NCBI GenBank assembly: GCA_003254885.1
Contig: QANT01004663.1
Span: 1-30,300 of the forward strand
DNA: 30,300 nucleotides
Origin: Purshia tridentata
Taxonomy: Eukaryota > Streptophyta > Magnoliopsida > Rosales > Rosaceae
Reading direction: 5' to 3'
In this document: positions 20,450-29,640 of the stretch, piece by piece
Layout of the letters: the number at the start of each line of letters is the position of its first letter
Numbering within the stretch: position 1 is the stretch's first letter
Notes under the pieces: model-generated
What the model saw: the letters and a program-made list of their open reading frames with translations, nothing else
What the model was told of the DNA's origin: nothing
The model's database searches: none
Position numbers and translations under genes: made by a program

Positions 20450-20738
20450 GGAATAATTAGAAATAGGTCCAATTTTGAAGGGTCATTCGGACTAAAACCT
20501 TATAGAAATTTAAATTAAGCCTTAAATCCAATTTTTTAGACTGTGGTCCAAAAAATAGACTTTTTTAAATTTTGACTCATATTATCTCTTAAAATTAAGA
20601 TAATTAATATAAATTAATTTTAAAATTTATGAAAGATAATATCTGTTCAGACATTTTTAATTAAAACCTTCAAGATTATCTAGTTTCTTATTTTTTAATT
20701 TGAAAGGAGAAAAAATTGGACCGGCTTATAAATCACCC
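20450..20738. mobile_element. Mutator-like MITE with 9-bp target duplication
   Basis: An exact 9-bp direct repeat TATTATCAG (20441-20449, 20739-20747) flanks a 289-bp AT-rich segment. Its ends are related inverted repeats: the left reads GGAATAATTAGAAATAGGTC, and the complement of the right end reads GGGTGATTTATAAGCCGGTC; both continue CAATTTT, giving a perfect 11-bp GGTCCAATTTT core. A nine-base duplication and a G-rich terminus indicate the Mutator superfamily. It is too short to code, so it is non-autonomous. Confidence 0.72.
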
Positions 20739-20747
20739 TATTATCAG

Positions 20748-21268
20748 ATAGTCATTCGCCCAGCAAAGGGTGGGTACTATCCTACAATTAGTTGAGGGAT
20801 AAGCCCATCATCCTTAAATGATAAGGATAGTAGATGATGGTTGTTTTTTAATTTGATTTCAAAAAAGAAGTCCCAACCTCATCTCAACTCTATCTCACTG
20901 ATGGCACAAAAGGAAGATAAATAAGTCTCTTTCTTATGCGTGGTTGTAGTGTGACAAAATCCTCAGATACTCTTCTCCTTAAGCAATTCATCAAGAGCTT
21001 AGGAGGTTGGGTCATGGAACTCTTGGGCTTGACTTCTATAGTCATTCCCTAACCTTCGAAATACAAGACGTGCACAGAAATGGAGACTCTAGATTCCATA
21101 GCTGCTAGATTGATCGGTGCAAGACTGTAACATCGAAACGGTAACATTAATCTGAAAAACTTCTGCTGGGTAAGCAACCTAATCTATATATATATAAAAC
21201 ATGAACTAAAGACATAAGTTTTTAATGAATTTGATACGCATTTATTTAGTAAAAATGCAAAGAAACCT
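20748..21268. other. 3' flank of the PAT gene
   Basis: No ORF worth calling. It should contain the PAT 3' untranslated region on the minus strand; a TTTATT at 21242 is AATAAA in that orientation but lies only about 25 bases past the stop, so it need not be the poly(A) signal. The rest is undistinguished. Confidence 0.4.
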
Positions 21269-21997
21269 TTATGCTTGAAAAACAGGTGATGTGGTCTTAT
21301 GAGGGTTATTTCCACAATCATCTTCCTCAATTGCTCTTGCTCCATACAAGGAAATAGTGCTCTGGATAGACTCTTTCAATTCATCTCGCACTCCATCAAT
21401 TATAGTAAAGCTTTGTACGGATTCAACAATTTCATGATCTCCATCTAGATCTGTTGAGTATGTGTATGGCACAGCTTCTATTGTTTCCCTTGAATTGATC
21501 TTCACATCATCCTCCAAATCATCATCATACTCAAAATTTCGCAAAATATTTGGAATTTCTAAAGTATCATTATCCTCCGCAAGCCTAGTTGATCCCATTT
21601 CAATATCATCAATTTTCTCCTTTGGGCTCATAATATCTTCCCCAAGATTTGGAGTCATGGACCCTCCCATTACCTGTTCATCCACCTCAATGAATGATCG
21701 AAATTTATTCATTGAAGGAGGGATGTTAGAGAATAAAATTTCTCTCAAATTCCAAATCACACCTTTGTTATATGGGCTCTCATTCTTATCATATCGATAC
21801 CGAAAGTTCTCATAGGTTGTCTGTACCAAAATAAGAAATTTGTTTAAATTTTTTTCAATTATTACAAATAGGTTAGTTACTTATGAATTTTTAGATTGAG
21901 TGAATTAAATTTCATGGCATGGATGAGAGCTAGGATGATGTATCACCTGGTTTGTGCATATTAAGTAGGAATGAAAGATTGTAAGGCCACCAACGAA

Positions 21998-22000
21998 CTA
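21998..22000 (-). other. In-frame TAG in exon 4 of the PAT gene
   Basis: The coding strand reads TTC ATC GCT ATC TAG TTC GTT GGT GGC. Plant PATs have Trp (TGG) here, so one G-to-A change explains the stop. It falls inside the fourth membrane segment and removes the TTxE motif and the tail. No alternative splice site removing only this codon is evident. Confidence 0.85.
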
Positions 22001-22227
22001 GATAGCGATGAAGCAGTAAGCTAAGAGGAAATCTGATAGTAAATCTTTTGACATAGCTGTCCAAATACTGGTATCTTTTTTAATAATGTTGATCCAAGAG
22101 AAGACAAAAACATATATGCACAATATGGTTGATGTAGATACGAACATGAAGAAGAATCGATAGTTCCGCTGCATGTAGCCCATTAAATTAAGAATGAATT
22201 AGCATATGAATATGATGGACTATATAT

Positions 22228-22751
22228 ATAAGCAAATTACAACTTACATGTATAAGATTATGAGTGTTTCATAACTTGCATCATATCGCTTAAATCTTTA
22301 AGTTTAGTACCTAATGTTTTAATTTATTTACAATTAACTATCGTTTTTTGTTTGATACTCTAGTTAGATGTTAATTGATAAAATGGCAGTTGCATGTCCC
22401 ACATTTTTGCTGATTTGTAACGCTGACCAACCTTTCTTCATGGGACTAGATATGTACCGAAGCATTTTCAAGTTTTTGGTTTGTATATATGTTTAAGGTG
22501 TTTGTGCTAGTATTATGTACTGGATATGCATGAAATGTCATGAAGAGATGTTCGTCGGCCTCATAGGTCAATAAAAATGTAGGACTTGCAACTGCCATAT
22601 CATCGATTAATGTCTTACCATACAATTAGACGGAAGGTGATAGTTAATTGTAAGTAAATTAAAACGTTATGCATTAAATTGAAATAATTCAAAAAATAAG
22701 ATGCAAGTTGTGAAACATCTCAAATCTCAAGAGTTCAAGTTGTAATTTACT
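22228..22751. repeat. Foldback/MITE element 1 in PAT intron 3
   Basis: Long imperfect inverted repeat: the arm from about 22228 to 22445 is complementary to about 22540-22751. Paired landmarks are AAATTACAACTT with AAGTTGTAATTT, CATAACTTGCATC with GATGCAAGTTGTG, TTACAATTAACTATC with GATAGTTAATTGTAA, and TGGCAGTTGCATGTCC with GGACTTGCAACTGCCA. A possible 8-bp target duplication CTATATAT (22220-22227, 22752-22759) flanks it, but that is low-complexity sequence. It is non-coding and typical of foldback-type MITEs. Confidence 0.75.
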
Positions 22752-22759
22752 CTATATAT

Positions 22760-23180
22760 GTAATTGCACGATTGATCCACAAATTTTTTTCACGAATTAA
22801 CTAATGTGTTCTATGTTGGTCAATTCCATCAAAACACTCCAAATGATCAAGGTTGAGTTTTGTCCACCTAGAGGGCAAATGGGTCAATTCTATCCTAATG
22901 TGAGTCAAATGATATCAATTAGGGTCAAATGATTTTGTTCTTCGAAAAAAGTGTTGGTCAATTGTCAATTCGTGACTCCATTTGAATAGCAAAACCATAT
23001 GACCCCAATTGAATACATTTGACTCACATTAGTTTATGACTCATTTGCCCCTCTATATGGATAAAACTCAATTTCTGTTTGGGGTATTTAACATAATGGA
23101 TCAACGTGGCACACATCCATTAATTTGTAGATGTAACATGAGACTTATGAAATAATAAATAGACCAAATGTGCAACTATC
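22760..23180. repeat. Foldback/MITE element 2 in PAT intron 3
   Basis: A second imperfect inverted repeat abuts the first. Arms are about 22760-22940 and 22980-23180. Paired landmarks are AATTGCAC with GTGCAACT, GTTGAGTTTTGTCC with GGATAAAACTCAAT, AGAGGGCAAATGGGTCA with TGACTCATTTGCCCCTCT, and TAATGTGAGTCAAATG with CATTTGACTCACATTA. The loop is only about 40 bases. It has no ORF. The arms differ from those of element 1. Confidence 0.75.
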
Positions 23181-23566
23181 TCTTACTTTATAATTAATAA
23201 CTTACAATTCCAATGCATTGGCCAACCCATGAACAATGATGATCAAATCTCTCAACACAATTGTTGCAGATAGAGCAATGAGATGCACGAGGAGGACGAT
23301 AAAGCAAACAAGTATCACAGTACTTGACTTTTATTGACTGACCATTTACGGTGACATCCTTTGTTCGTGGAATTTTTAAATGAGGAGTTGTTCCGGCATT
23401 AACCCACTCCATGGATGGGGTTGTTCCATCACATGCTTCATCTGATTCTAGAGCCCTCGAACAATTTCTAGGGACTATTCCAGGATCCTTACCAGAAGTT
23501 AAAAACAGAAATGTTAAATCCTGCTAGTACAAAAAAAAGAAAAAAAAGCTAACTGTCAGATCGTTT

Positions 23567-23586
23567 GATCGATCGATCGATCGATC
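23567..23586. repeat. (GATC)n microsatellite in PAT intron 2
   Basis: Five tandem GATC units in the 141-bp intron between exons 2 and 3. It is a simple repeat with no effect on the splice sites. Confidence 0.85.
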
Positions 23587-23974
23587 CAAGTTAGTATGTT
23601 TAATTAATTAACTATATTAGAGTAAGAAAGAATTAATTAATTGTAAGAAAAAATTACTTACCAAAATAGTAAGGAGTGAGGCAACAACTAATACAGGATA
23701 CCAAAGGCAACCGCCATCCTTGTTCTCCACATTCTTGATTTTGATATAAACCTTTACACAAAAGGCAATTGCTGGGCCAGCAATAAGAAGTGTAGACACA
23801 AAAAGAGATGCAACGTCTGGACCAAAAATTAATCTCCCACCGCAGAAAAAGTTCTATCACAAATCCAAGAAAATTGTTTTTTTTTTAATAAAAGAATCCA
23901 ACAAAAACAATTAAACATATATATATATATGCAATAACCTTTCCTAGCTGATTAAAAATACCGGGAAATTAAGT

Positions 23975-24060
23975 TTTTGGGGTTGGCCTAAGTGGTAAAG
24001 GTGAGTGCAGTAAAGGTTAAAATTAGACTAGGTCCAAAATTCGATTCCTTTCAATGTAAT
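23975..24060 (+). mobile_element. tRNA-derived SINE-like fragment in PAT intron 1
   Basis: TTGGCCTAAGTGGTAAAGG resembles a polymerase III box A (TGGCNNAGTGG) and AATTCGATTCC, about 50 bases later, resembles box B (GGTTCGANNCC). The pair is the hallmark of plant tRNA-related SINEs. An A-rich stretch follows from 24061. No target duplication could be set, so the boundaries are approximate. Confidence 0.5.
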
Positions 24061-24520
24061 AACAAAAATACAAAAAAATTAATTAAGAGAAAATTTAATG
24101 TTATCCAGGAGTAGGGGTGGGCATAAAAACCGTGCACCAATGACACCGAACCAAACCAAATGGAAAAAATTGAAAAAATTCAAGTTGACCAAAAAAGTCA
24201 ACACTATTGAAAAAAATCGAACCAGACCAGTTTGGACTGATTCCCATTCTAGTTTCAGCCCTCAATGAACTCAGACCGGACTGCACTGGAAACGTAAATA
24301 CATATTTATATTTATAATATATATATATATATATTAATTAGTTTATATGGGGTTTTAATTGCTATTATAGAGTTAAAAAAAATAAAATAAAATCCCTATT
24401 ATAAATTTTATATATGTTTGTATTTTTTTTTTTTTAATCTATTTGGCCAAACCCTATACCCTAAATTCCTAATCATTAATTTTTATATGGTTAATGGTTA
24501 ATTTATTTTTAGTGTATTTA

Positions 24521-24844
24521 ATAGAGTATTAGTGTATATGGTATATGGTTAATGGTTAATGGCCAAATCAAATAAAAAATAAACTATTAGTGTATAGGTA
24601 TTTAATGGACTTGAGGGTATATGGTTAATGGTTATAAACTTATATAGTCATATATGTCGCATATGTTATATGGTTATGTCATGATCCACTAACATATATA
24701 ACTATATACTCTAACCAGTATAACCATATACCCTACACAGTAATATACTATTAGATACCCCTATACACTAATAGTATTTTTTAATTTGATTTTGCCATTA
24801 AACATTAACCATATACCCTATACCCTATACACTAATACTCTATG
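24521..24844. repeat. Large AT-rich palindrome inside the hAT-like element
   Basis: ATAGAGTATTAGTGTATATG at 24521 pairs with the complement of TATACACTAATACTCTAT ending at 24844. Pairing continues through TATGGTTAATGGTTAATGGCC / GCCATTAAACATTAACCATA, ACTATTAGTGTATAGG / CCTATACACTAATAGT and GGGTATATGGTTA / TAACCATATACCC. Arms are about 115-125 bp with a loop of about 75 bp. Confidence 0.78.
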
Positions 24845-25243
24845 AAATATCCAAAGAATCAATTGACTATTAGCCATATACCATATATAAGTATATGATT
24901 AAATAAGTATATAACATATATAAGTATATAAGTATATAACATATATAGCATATAAGCCCTAAGTATATAACATATATAACATATAACATCAATTATGTAA
25001 CTGTATAAGTACATACCGTATACCCTAAACTCTATAATGTTATATATACCCAATTCTTATGTCTTTTTTTTGCCAAACCCTAATTCTAATGTTTTTTATT
25101 TATTTATTTGATTTGGCCAATTAAAACCCCAAACCCCAAACTCCAAACCAAACCCCAAATGAAACTCCAATTGCCCAAACCCTAATCATTTTTATTCCTT
25201 TTTTTTTTCTTCACCTGGTGCCCACCCCACCCCTGTGACTCAC

Positions 25244-25444
25244 TTTCTTTCTTTTTAATTTTTTTTCTCTCTCTCTCTCTCTCTCTTTCTTTCAGATATG
25301 CTTATCCAATTTTCCCTATTCTGTCTACTCCCTCCTGCGACATCATCCCTAGATCTCACTTTTTGATATGGCTTTCATTTAACACTTTTTTTTCTCACAC
25401 ATTTTCCCTCTAAGATTATTTCTTTCTTTTTAATTTTTTTTTTT

Positions 25445-25475
<31 letters not shown>

Positions 25476-25600
25476 CAGATCTGCTTATCCAATTTTCCCT
25501 ATTCTGTCTACTCTCTCCTGCGACATCATCCCTAGATCTCACTTTTTGATATGGCTTTCATTACTCACTTTTTTTTCTCACACATTTTCCCTCTAAGATT
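25244..25600. repeat. Two-copy CT-rich tandem duplication in the hAT-like element
   Basis: A block beginning TTTCTTTCTTTTTAATTTTT followed by (CT)n, TTTCTTTCAGAT, GCTTATCCAATTTTCCC and CGACATCATCCCTAGATCTC occurs at 25244-25416 and 25419-25600. The period grows from 175 to 182 because the (CT)n runs differ in length. A third (CT)n lies at about 25626-25648. Confidence 0.85.
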
Positions 25601-26449
25601 TGGCTTTTCTCTCTTCCCTCTCATTTCTCTCTCTCTCTCTCTCTCTCTGAGAGTCGAAGTCAAATCGTCATCTCCGATAGTGACATCGCGTTGTCGCAGC
25701 TACTCTCCACCACCAACCTCTTCCTCTTGTCGAGCTAGACTCGCTACTAAACTCCGATCATCCATTCGACCACCATAGACGGTGGATCGAAGCTCCAAAG
25801 CAGTGGCTGCTTCTCCCAAAACCAGTTTCAACACCAAACCAAATCGACCACCTCCCAGGTTTGTTTTAGTTTGGTTTTCTATTGCATTTTCCGGTGTTCA
25901 GCATTGGACTCGACCGACCACCTCCTCCCGACACAGCGCACGGTGCTAGGGGTGAACCGGGCCGACCCAGACCGTGCCCACCCCTATGTTGGAGACATGG
26001 AACCTTGTGAATTAATGTTACTCTTTAAATCAAAATGGGGAAAGGTTCAAATTTTAAAGTCCAAAAATTAGTCATATATATGAACATTATGCTTGGTGAA
26101 ATTAAGGTCAACTAACAGTACTATACACATGCATCAATCAAATGGGGCAGGCTCTCAAGTAACGGTCTAAAGTGCCACGTCAAGTACCAATCAATGAATT
26201 AATATATGACCTCGTTCTCGATCAACAGATGAAGTTAATAGATCGAGGTAGAAGAAATCATGCATGTACAAAGAAATTACATAATCTCATCCTTTTCTTT
26301 CAGTCATAGACGAAATAAAAAATGACAAAGCAAATCAATTCATGGCCAGACAAGAACAGGAAACCCATGCATTAATTGATAGAGATCGAGAAACTCACAT
26401 TGCTTCGCTTCCAAACTTGGTAGAGCCTCTTGGGTTTATTCTGTGCCAT

Positions 26450-26800
26450 ATCATTAATTAATTCTTCTATTCCCAACTCCCAGATAGTCTCCTCATGAAA
26501 ATTCTACTTCAATTCGTTCACCACAAAATATCCATAACAACATAAGAAAACCCGCCAAGCAAGAAATTCAAAAAAGAATGTGCGGGGCAGACGATATGAT
26601 TGTATACGATTGAGGTTGAGAAGGGCCGGAGAGAGGTTTTTGGGTTTGGAATGAAAACCAGCTGCCCTCTGCTAACTACCACTTGTATGAGACGGATTAT
26701 ACCAAGACAAACAAGATTCTCATTGTCTGTCTTTTTCTCTCTCACACGCTGCCAACCATGACATCTGGGCGGATGTTCCAATTTTTCGCGGCTTTTCCGC
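26450..26800 (-). promoter_or_regulatory. 5' leader and proximal promoter region of the PAT gene
   Basis: Upstream of the PAT ATG (26449-26447). It has no plausible coding frame of its own. On the minus strand TATAATCC near 26700 is a possible TATA box, giving a leader of roughly 200 bases, but the assignment is weak. Confidence 0.35.
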
Positions 26801-27180
26801 CCTTAAGCAACATTTTTATTTTTTTCAGAACCTTTTGGTGACCAAAACTTTTTAAACTATTTAACTTGTTAAAGAAAATGCTACTATTATTTTCATATCA
26901 TTTCTACATCAACTACTGTAGAAATAAGCTCAATTACATTTAGGTACATAAATTATACTATATATTTTCAATTTGATACGTAAGAATTGAAACTTGACTA
27001 TTTCGTCCCAATTTTTCACTTTTTAGTTTTTTGCTTATATGTGGTTCCCACATTTTTAAATTTTCAATGATGTTTTATCCATCTACCTGAATAAAGAAAA
27101 TAATAAATTTTTAGGTTAATTAGTTTCACTATTGGTCCACCAGTTGTGGCCCTTTTCTTAGTTTGCTCTCCAAATTTGGA
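26801..27180. other. AT-rich intergenic stretch
   Basis: No ORF, RNA gene or repeat boundary that I can support. Text from about 27122 (TTTCACTATTGGTCCACC) reads like the start of the repeat that is duplicated next to it. Confidence 0.4.
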
Positions 27181-27547
27181 AAGTGACATTTTTGTCCATA
27201 AACTTCACGTATACACAATGGGGATCCAGAATTTTTAACTTGGGAAGTAACGTTATGACACTTTTCTGTTTGACTCTGCAAGCGGTGACGAAATTTTTAA
27301 GTAACCACCACATATTTGGGATTTGTAAGTAATATTAATAATAAAGCAATCCCTCAGTCAAAGAAGTGACATTTTTGTCCATAAACTTCACGTATACACA
27401 ATGGGGATCTAGAATTTTTAACTTGGGAAGTAACGTTATAACACTTTTCTGTTTGACTCTGCGAGCGGTGACGAAATTTTTAAGTAACCACCACATATTT
27501 GGGATTTTTATGTAATATTAATAATAAAGCAATCCCTCAGTCAAAGC
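27181..27547. repeat. 183-bp tandem duplication
   Basis: The segment from AAGTGACATTTTTGTCC at 27181 to CCTCAGTCAAAG recurs at 27364-27547 with a constant period of 183 and only about five differences (for example GGATCCAG versus GGATCTAG, GCAAGCGG versus GCGAGCGG). It is non-coding. Confidence 0.9.
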
Positions 27548-27831
27548 TGGCTCTAACTTTTGGAAGATCTGAACTAAAATTTAAAACTTGCCCCTAATCT
27601 TACTAGTAAAAAATATATGCATAAATTTTAAGTACATCCAAAAAAAGCAAATTAAAAATACTCTCCACAAGCCCAAATGAAAATACTCTTTTTCTTTTCT
27701 TTTTTTTTTCATTTGGCTAGACCGGTTAGGCTTTTGGAGTCTTGGCTATTGGTTGTTGCTGCTTGCTTGCTTTTGGGGTGGTTTTAATTTGGGGGTTTTG
27801 GTTGATTTCAAGTGTGGCTCTTAATGGCTAA
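27548..27831. other. Intergenic stretch between the 183-bp repeats and the solo LTR
   Basis: AT-rich and non-coding. It contains a T-rich tract (27688-27710) and G/T-rich text; nothing recognisable. Confidence 0.4.
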
Positions 27832-27836
27832 GTTGA

Positions 27837-29635
27837 TGTAATGCTGAACTTCAGGCACGTGAAAAATATAAAATCCTTGAATTTAAAACTTTGCTTCATG
27901 AGCCATGCATGGAAATACATAACAAATATATTTGTTTCACAAACAATTATTCAAAACCATTGTGTAAAAATAAGCTCTTAAATAAATCAATTGTAGTCCT
28001 ACTGCCTCGTCTTCTCTCCACCATTTTCTCAGGCTGCTTAACCTACAAAACAAAACTCTACACCACAATCAATGGTGCACCGGGTTTAAACACAAACTCG
28101 ATATGCTCTAGGAGCTCGTATGAGTGAAATAACTTAAACATAAACCTCAAATATAATCACAATATCCAAAATTCCTCAAATATAACCATTATAAACTATC
28201 AACATCAAAATAAATAATCCACATTATACTTCACTAATTCTCATCGTCAACCAAAACCTCAAAATTCACCAGGACCCAATTAATCCATAATCATGCATAA
28301 TCGTCATCAATACCAATAAATCTCAATTAATCCCTTAAACTAAAAATTAACCTCAATAACTTCAGGATATCCAATTCGATCCCATACTCACTTATCTAGC
28401 ATACAACAAACAAGGCAACAAACAAGGCAGCAAACAAGTCAGCCAAAAGAGACTGAACCTAATTTCACTCACAGTGCAATCAAGTGAAAAGACCGAAATG
28501 CCCTTTACGGCATCTTTGCTCGGATTCTCAAATCATGCAGCATAACGGCGTTGGAAATAGAAATTCCCGAGCCGAGTACCTGTTAAGACCAGACAAACTA
28601 AGCACAATCACAACAGGGTTCACAAAAAGACTGTTAAACGGTTGAAACGGGCGGCAACCACCACACACGGTGGCTGCCCAGCCCCTCAAACCAAACACAA
28701 AGTCACAGAAACTCACCCACAAGTTCGGGTGACTGGCCAAAGGCTAAAAACTAGGAATTGGGTCACTAGCACCACCACACACGACGGGACTCGCGGTGGT
28801 CCATGGTGGTCAACCTGCAAGATTTCCAAAACACAAATTCAGCTTAATCAAACTGCACAAGCGAGTAGAGGAGGTCGACTGGATTGTTTCTTATACTTGG
28901 GCCGATGGTTAAAAGTTGTCCAAAAAGGAAGAAAACTGCTGGAGAAGCCGTAGGCTTCTTACCGTCGATTCGCTGTCGTGCAAACTATGATGGATGATCA
29001 GAGGGTATCACTATGACGGGCTCAATAAGGAGAAAAGGTTTGGGCTAGTGGGAGGTCACATAGTCGCCCGAATCAGCGAATCAACGTCAACGACACCAAG
29101 TCAGTTCGTTCCTGGGCTTTGGTTTTTGGATTTTTCTGGGGAAACGAAGACCAAGAGAAGGGAGGAGAGAAAGGCGAGCTTGGCAAGCAAAAACCAAGCC
29201 CATTCATAACTGGAGGTGTGCCCACGCTCTAGCGAAAGTTGCAGCGAGGGAGAGTAGAGTATGGGGGAGAAGAGAGAGGAAGAAGGTGCAGGAGAGAAGA
29301 GAGTGTGTGAGGAAAGAAAAAATCTAATTTTTGGTTTTAAAAACTCAACTTTGAGAAATTAAAAGTTTGCCACTAGCTTCACACATTCGTAACTTCTAAA
29401 CTGTAGCTCCAATTGATGCATGCTTTTTGTTTACGAACTTAGAAGATCGAGACCTCTCCAACGGACCCAAAGTCAAAATTAAAACCTTTCTTGAACAAAA
29501 AAGTCAACTTTAAGCCCAAATAAAATTAAATTAAAATTAGAAATTAAACCCCAAAACATTTTATTTCTCAAGTAAATTCCCAAAATATTTAAAATACTGT
29601 TCAAAATAAAAATTGGAAAAGCCCGGGTTCTCACA
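27837..29635 (-). mobile_element. Probable solo LTR (1.8 kb)
   Basis: Begins TGTAATGCTGAAC and ends GGGTTCTCACA (TG..CA). It is flanked by the exact 5-bp duplication GTTGA (27832-27836, 29636-29640). Read on the minus strand it opens TGTGAGAACCCGGGC, a start I associate with LTRs of plant gypsy elements, followed by AT-rich U3-like sequence and a CT-rich tract (about 29330-29220) suited to a transcription start. No gag or pol motif lies inside, so a solo LTR left by recombination is the simplest reading; a non-autonomous LARD-like element is the alternative. The small frames inside look fortuitous. Confidence 0.62.
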
Positions 29636-29640
29636 GTTGA

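Larger units (their letters stand above)
24112..25986. mobile_element. Non-autonomous hAT-like element in PAT intron 1
   Basis: The left end is TAGGGGTGGGCATAAAAACCGTGC; the right end is its inverse, ACCGTGCCCACCCCTA (ends 25986). TAGGGGTGGGCA is a common plant hAT terminus. The adjoining 8-mers TCCAGGAG and TGTTGGAG agree at five of eight bases, perhaps an eroded target duplication. The 1.9-kb interior has no transposase; it holds a large palindrome (24521-24844), a duplicated CT-rich block, and short frames with no family resemblance. Confidence 0.68.
21269..26449 (-). pseudogene. DHHC-type protein S-acyltransferase (plant PAT), five exons, nonsense codon in exon 4
   Basis: Exons: 26449-26399, 23853-23662, 23520-23206, 22168-21947, 21820-21269. 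All introns are phase 0 with GT..AG ends, giving 443 codons plus stop, a usual length for plant PATs. It starts MAQNKPKRLYQVWKRSN, then CGGRLIFGPD. Membrane segments lie near residues 32-55 and 68-90. The cysteine-rich domain (about 149-190) has [23 protein letters not shown], with DHHC at 174-177. A third membrane segment follows (about 190-212), and a fourth near 229-255. Exon 5 opens with TTYENFRYRY (TTxE motif) and SPYNKG, then an acidic cytosolic tail. It should transfer palmitate from acyl-CoA to protein cysteines at endomembranes or plasma membrane. Codon 243 is TAG (21998-22000) in AI*FVGG, where relatives have Trp. The frame beyond it is intact, so the mutation is recent, or an error or a minor allele. 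Confidence 0.9.

Noticed and set aside
24460..24850. CCCTATA / CCCTAAA-like strings suggesting interstitial telomere repeats
   Set aside because: Only scattered, imperfect matches to TTTAGGG; the pattern is explained by the arms of the AT-rich palindrome.
25551..25778. Ser/Leu-rich plus-strand ORF after CT repeats
   Set aside because: Low-complexity translation of (CT)n and flanking sequence inside the hAT-like element; no signal of a gene.
26518..26781. 87-codon minus-strand ORF upstream of the PAT start
   Set aside because: No family resemblance and positioned in the promoter/leader region; better read as untranslated DNA.
28642..28953. 103-codon plus-strand ORF inside the solo-LTR-like segment
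   Set aside because: No recognisable domain, unusual composition for a protein, and it sits inside a TG..CA repeat with a target duplication; probably fortuitous.
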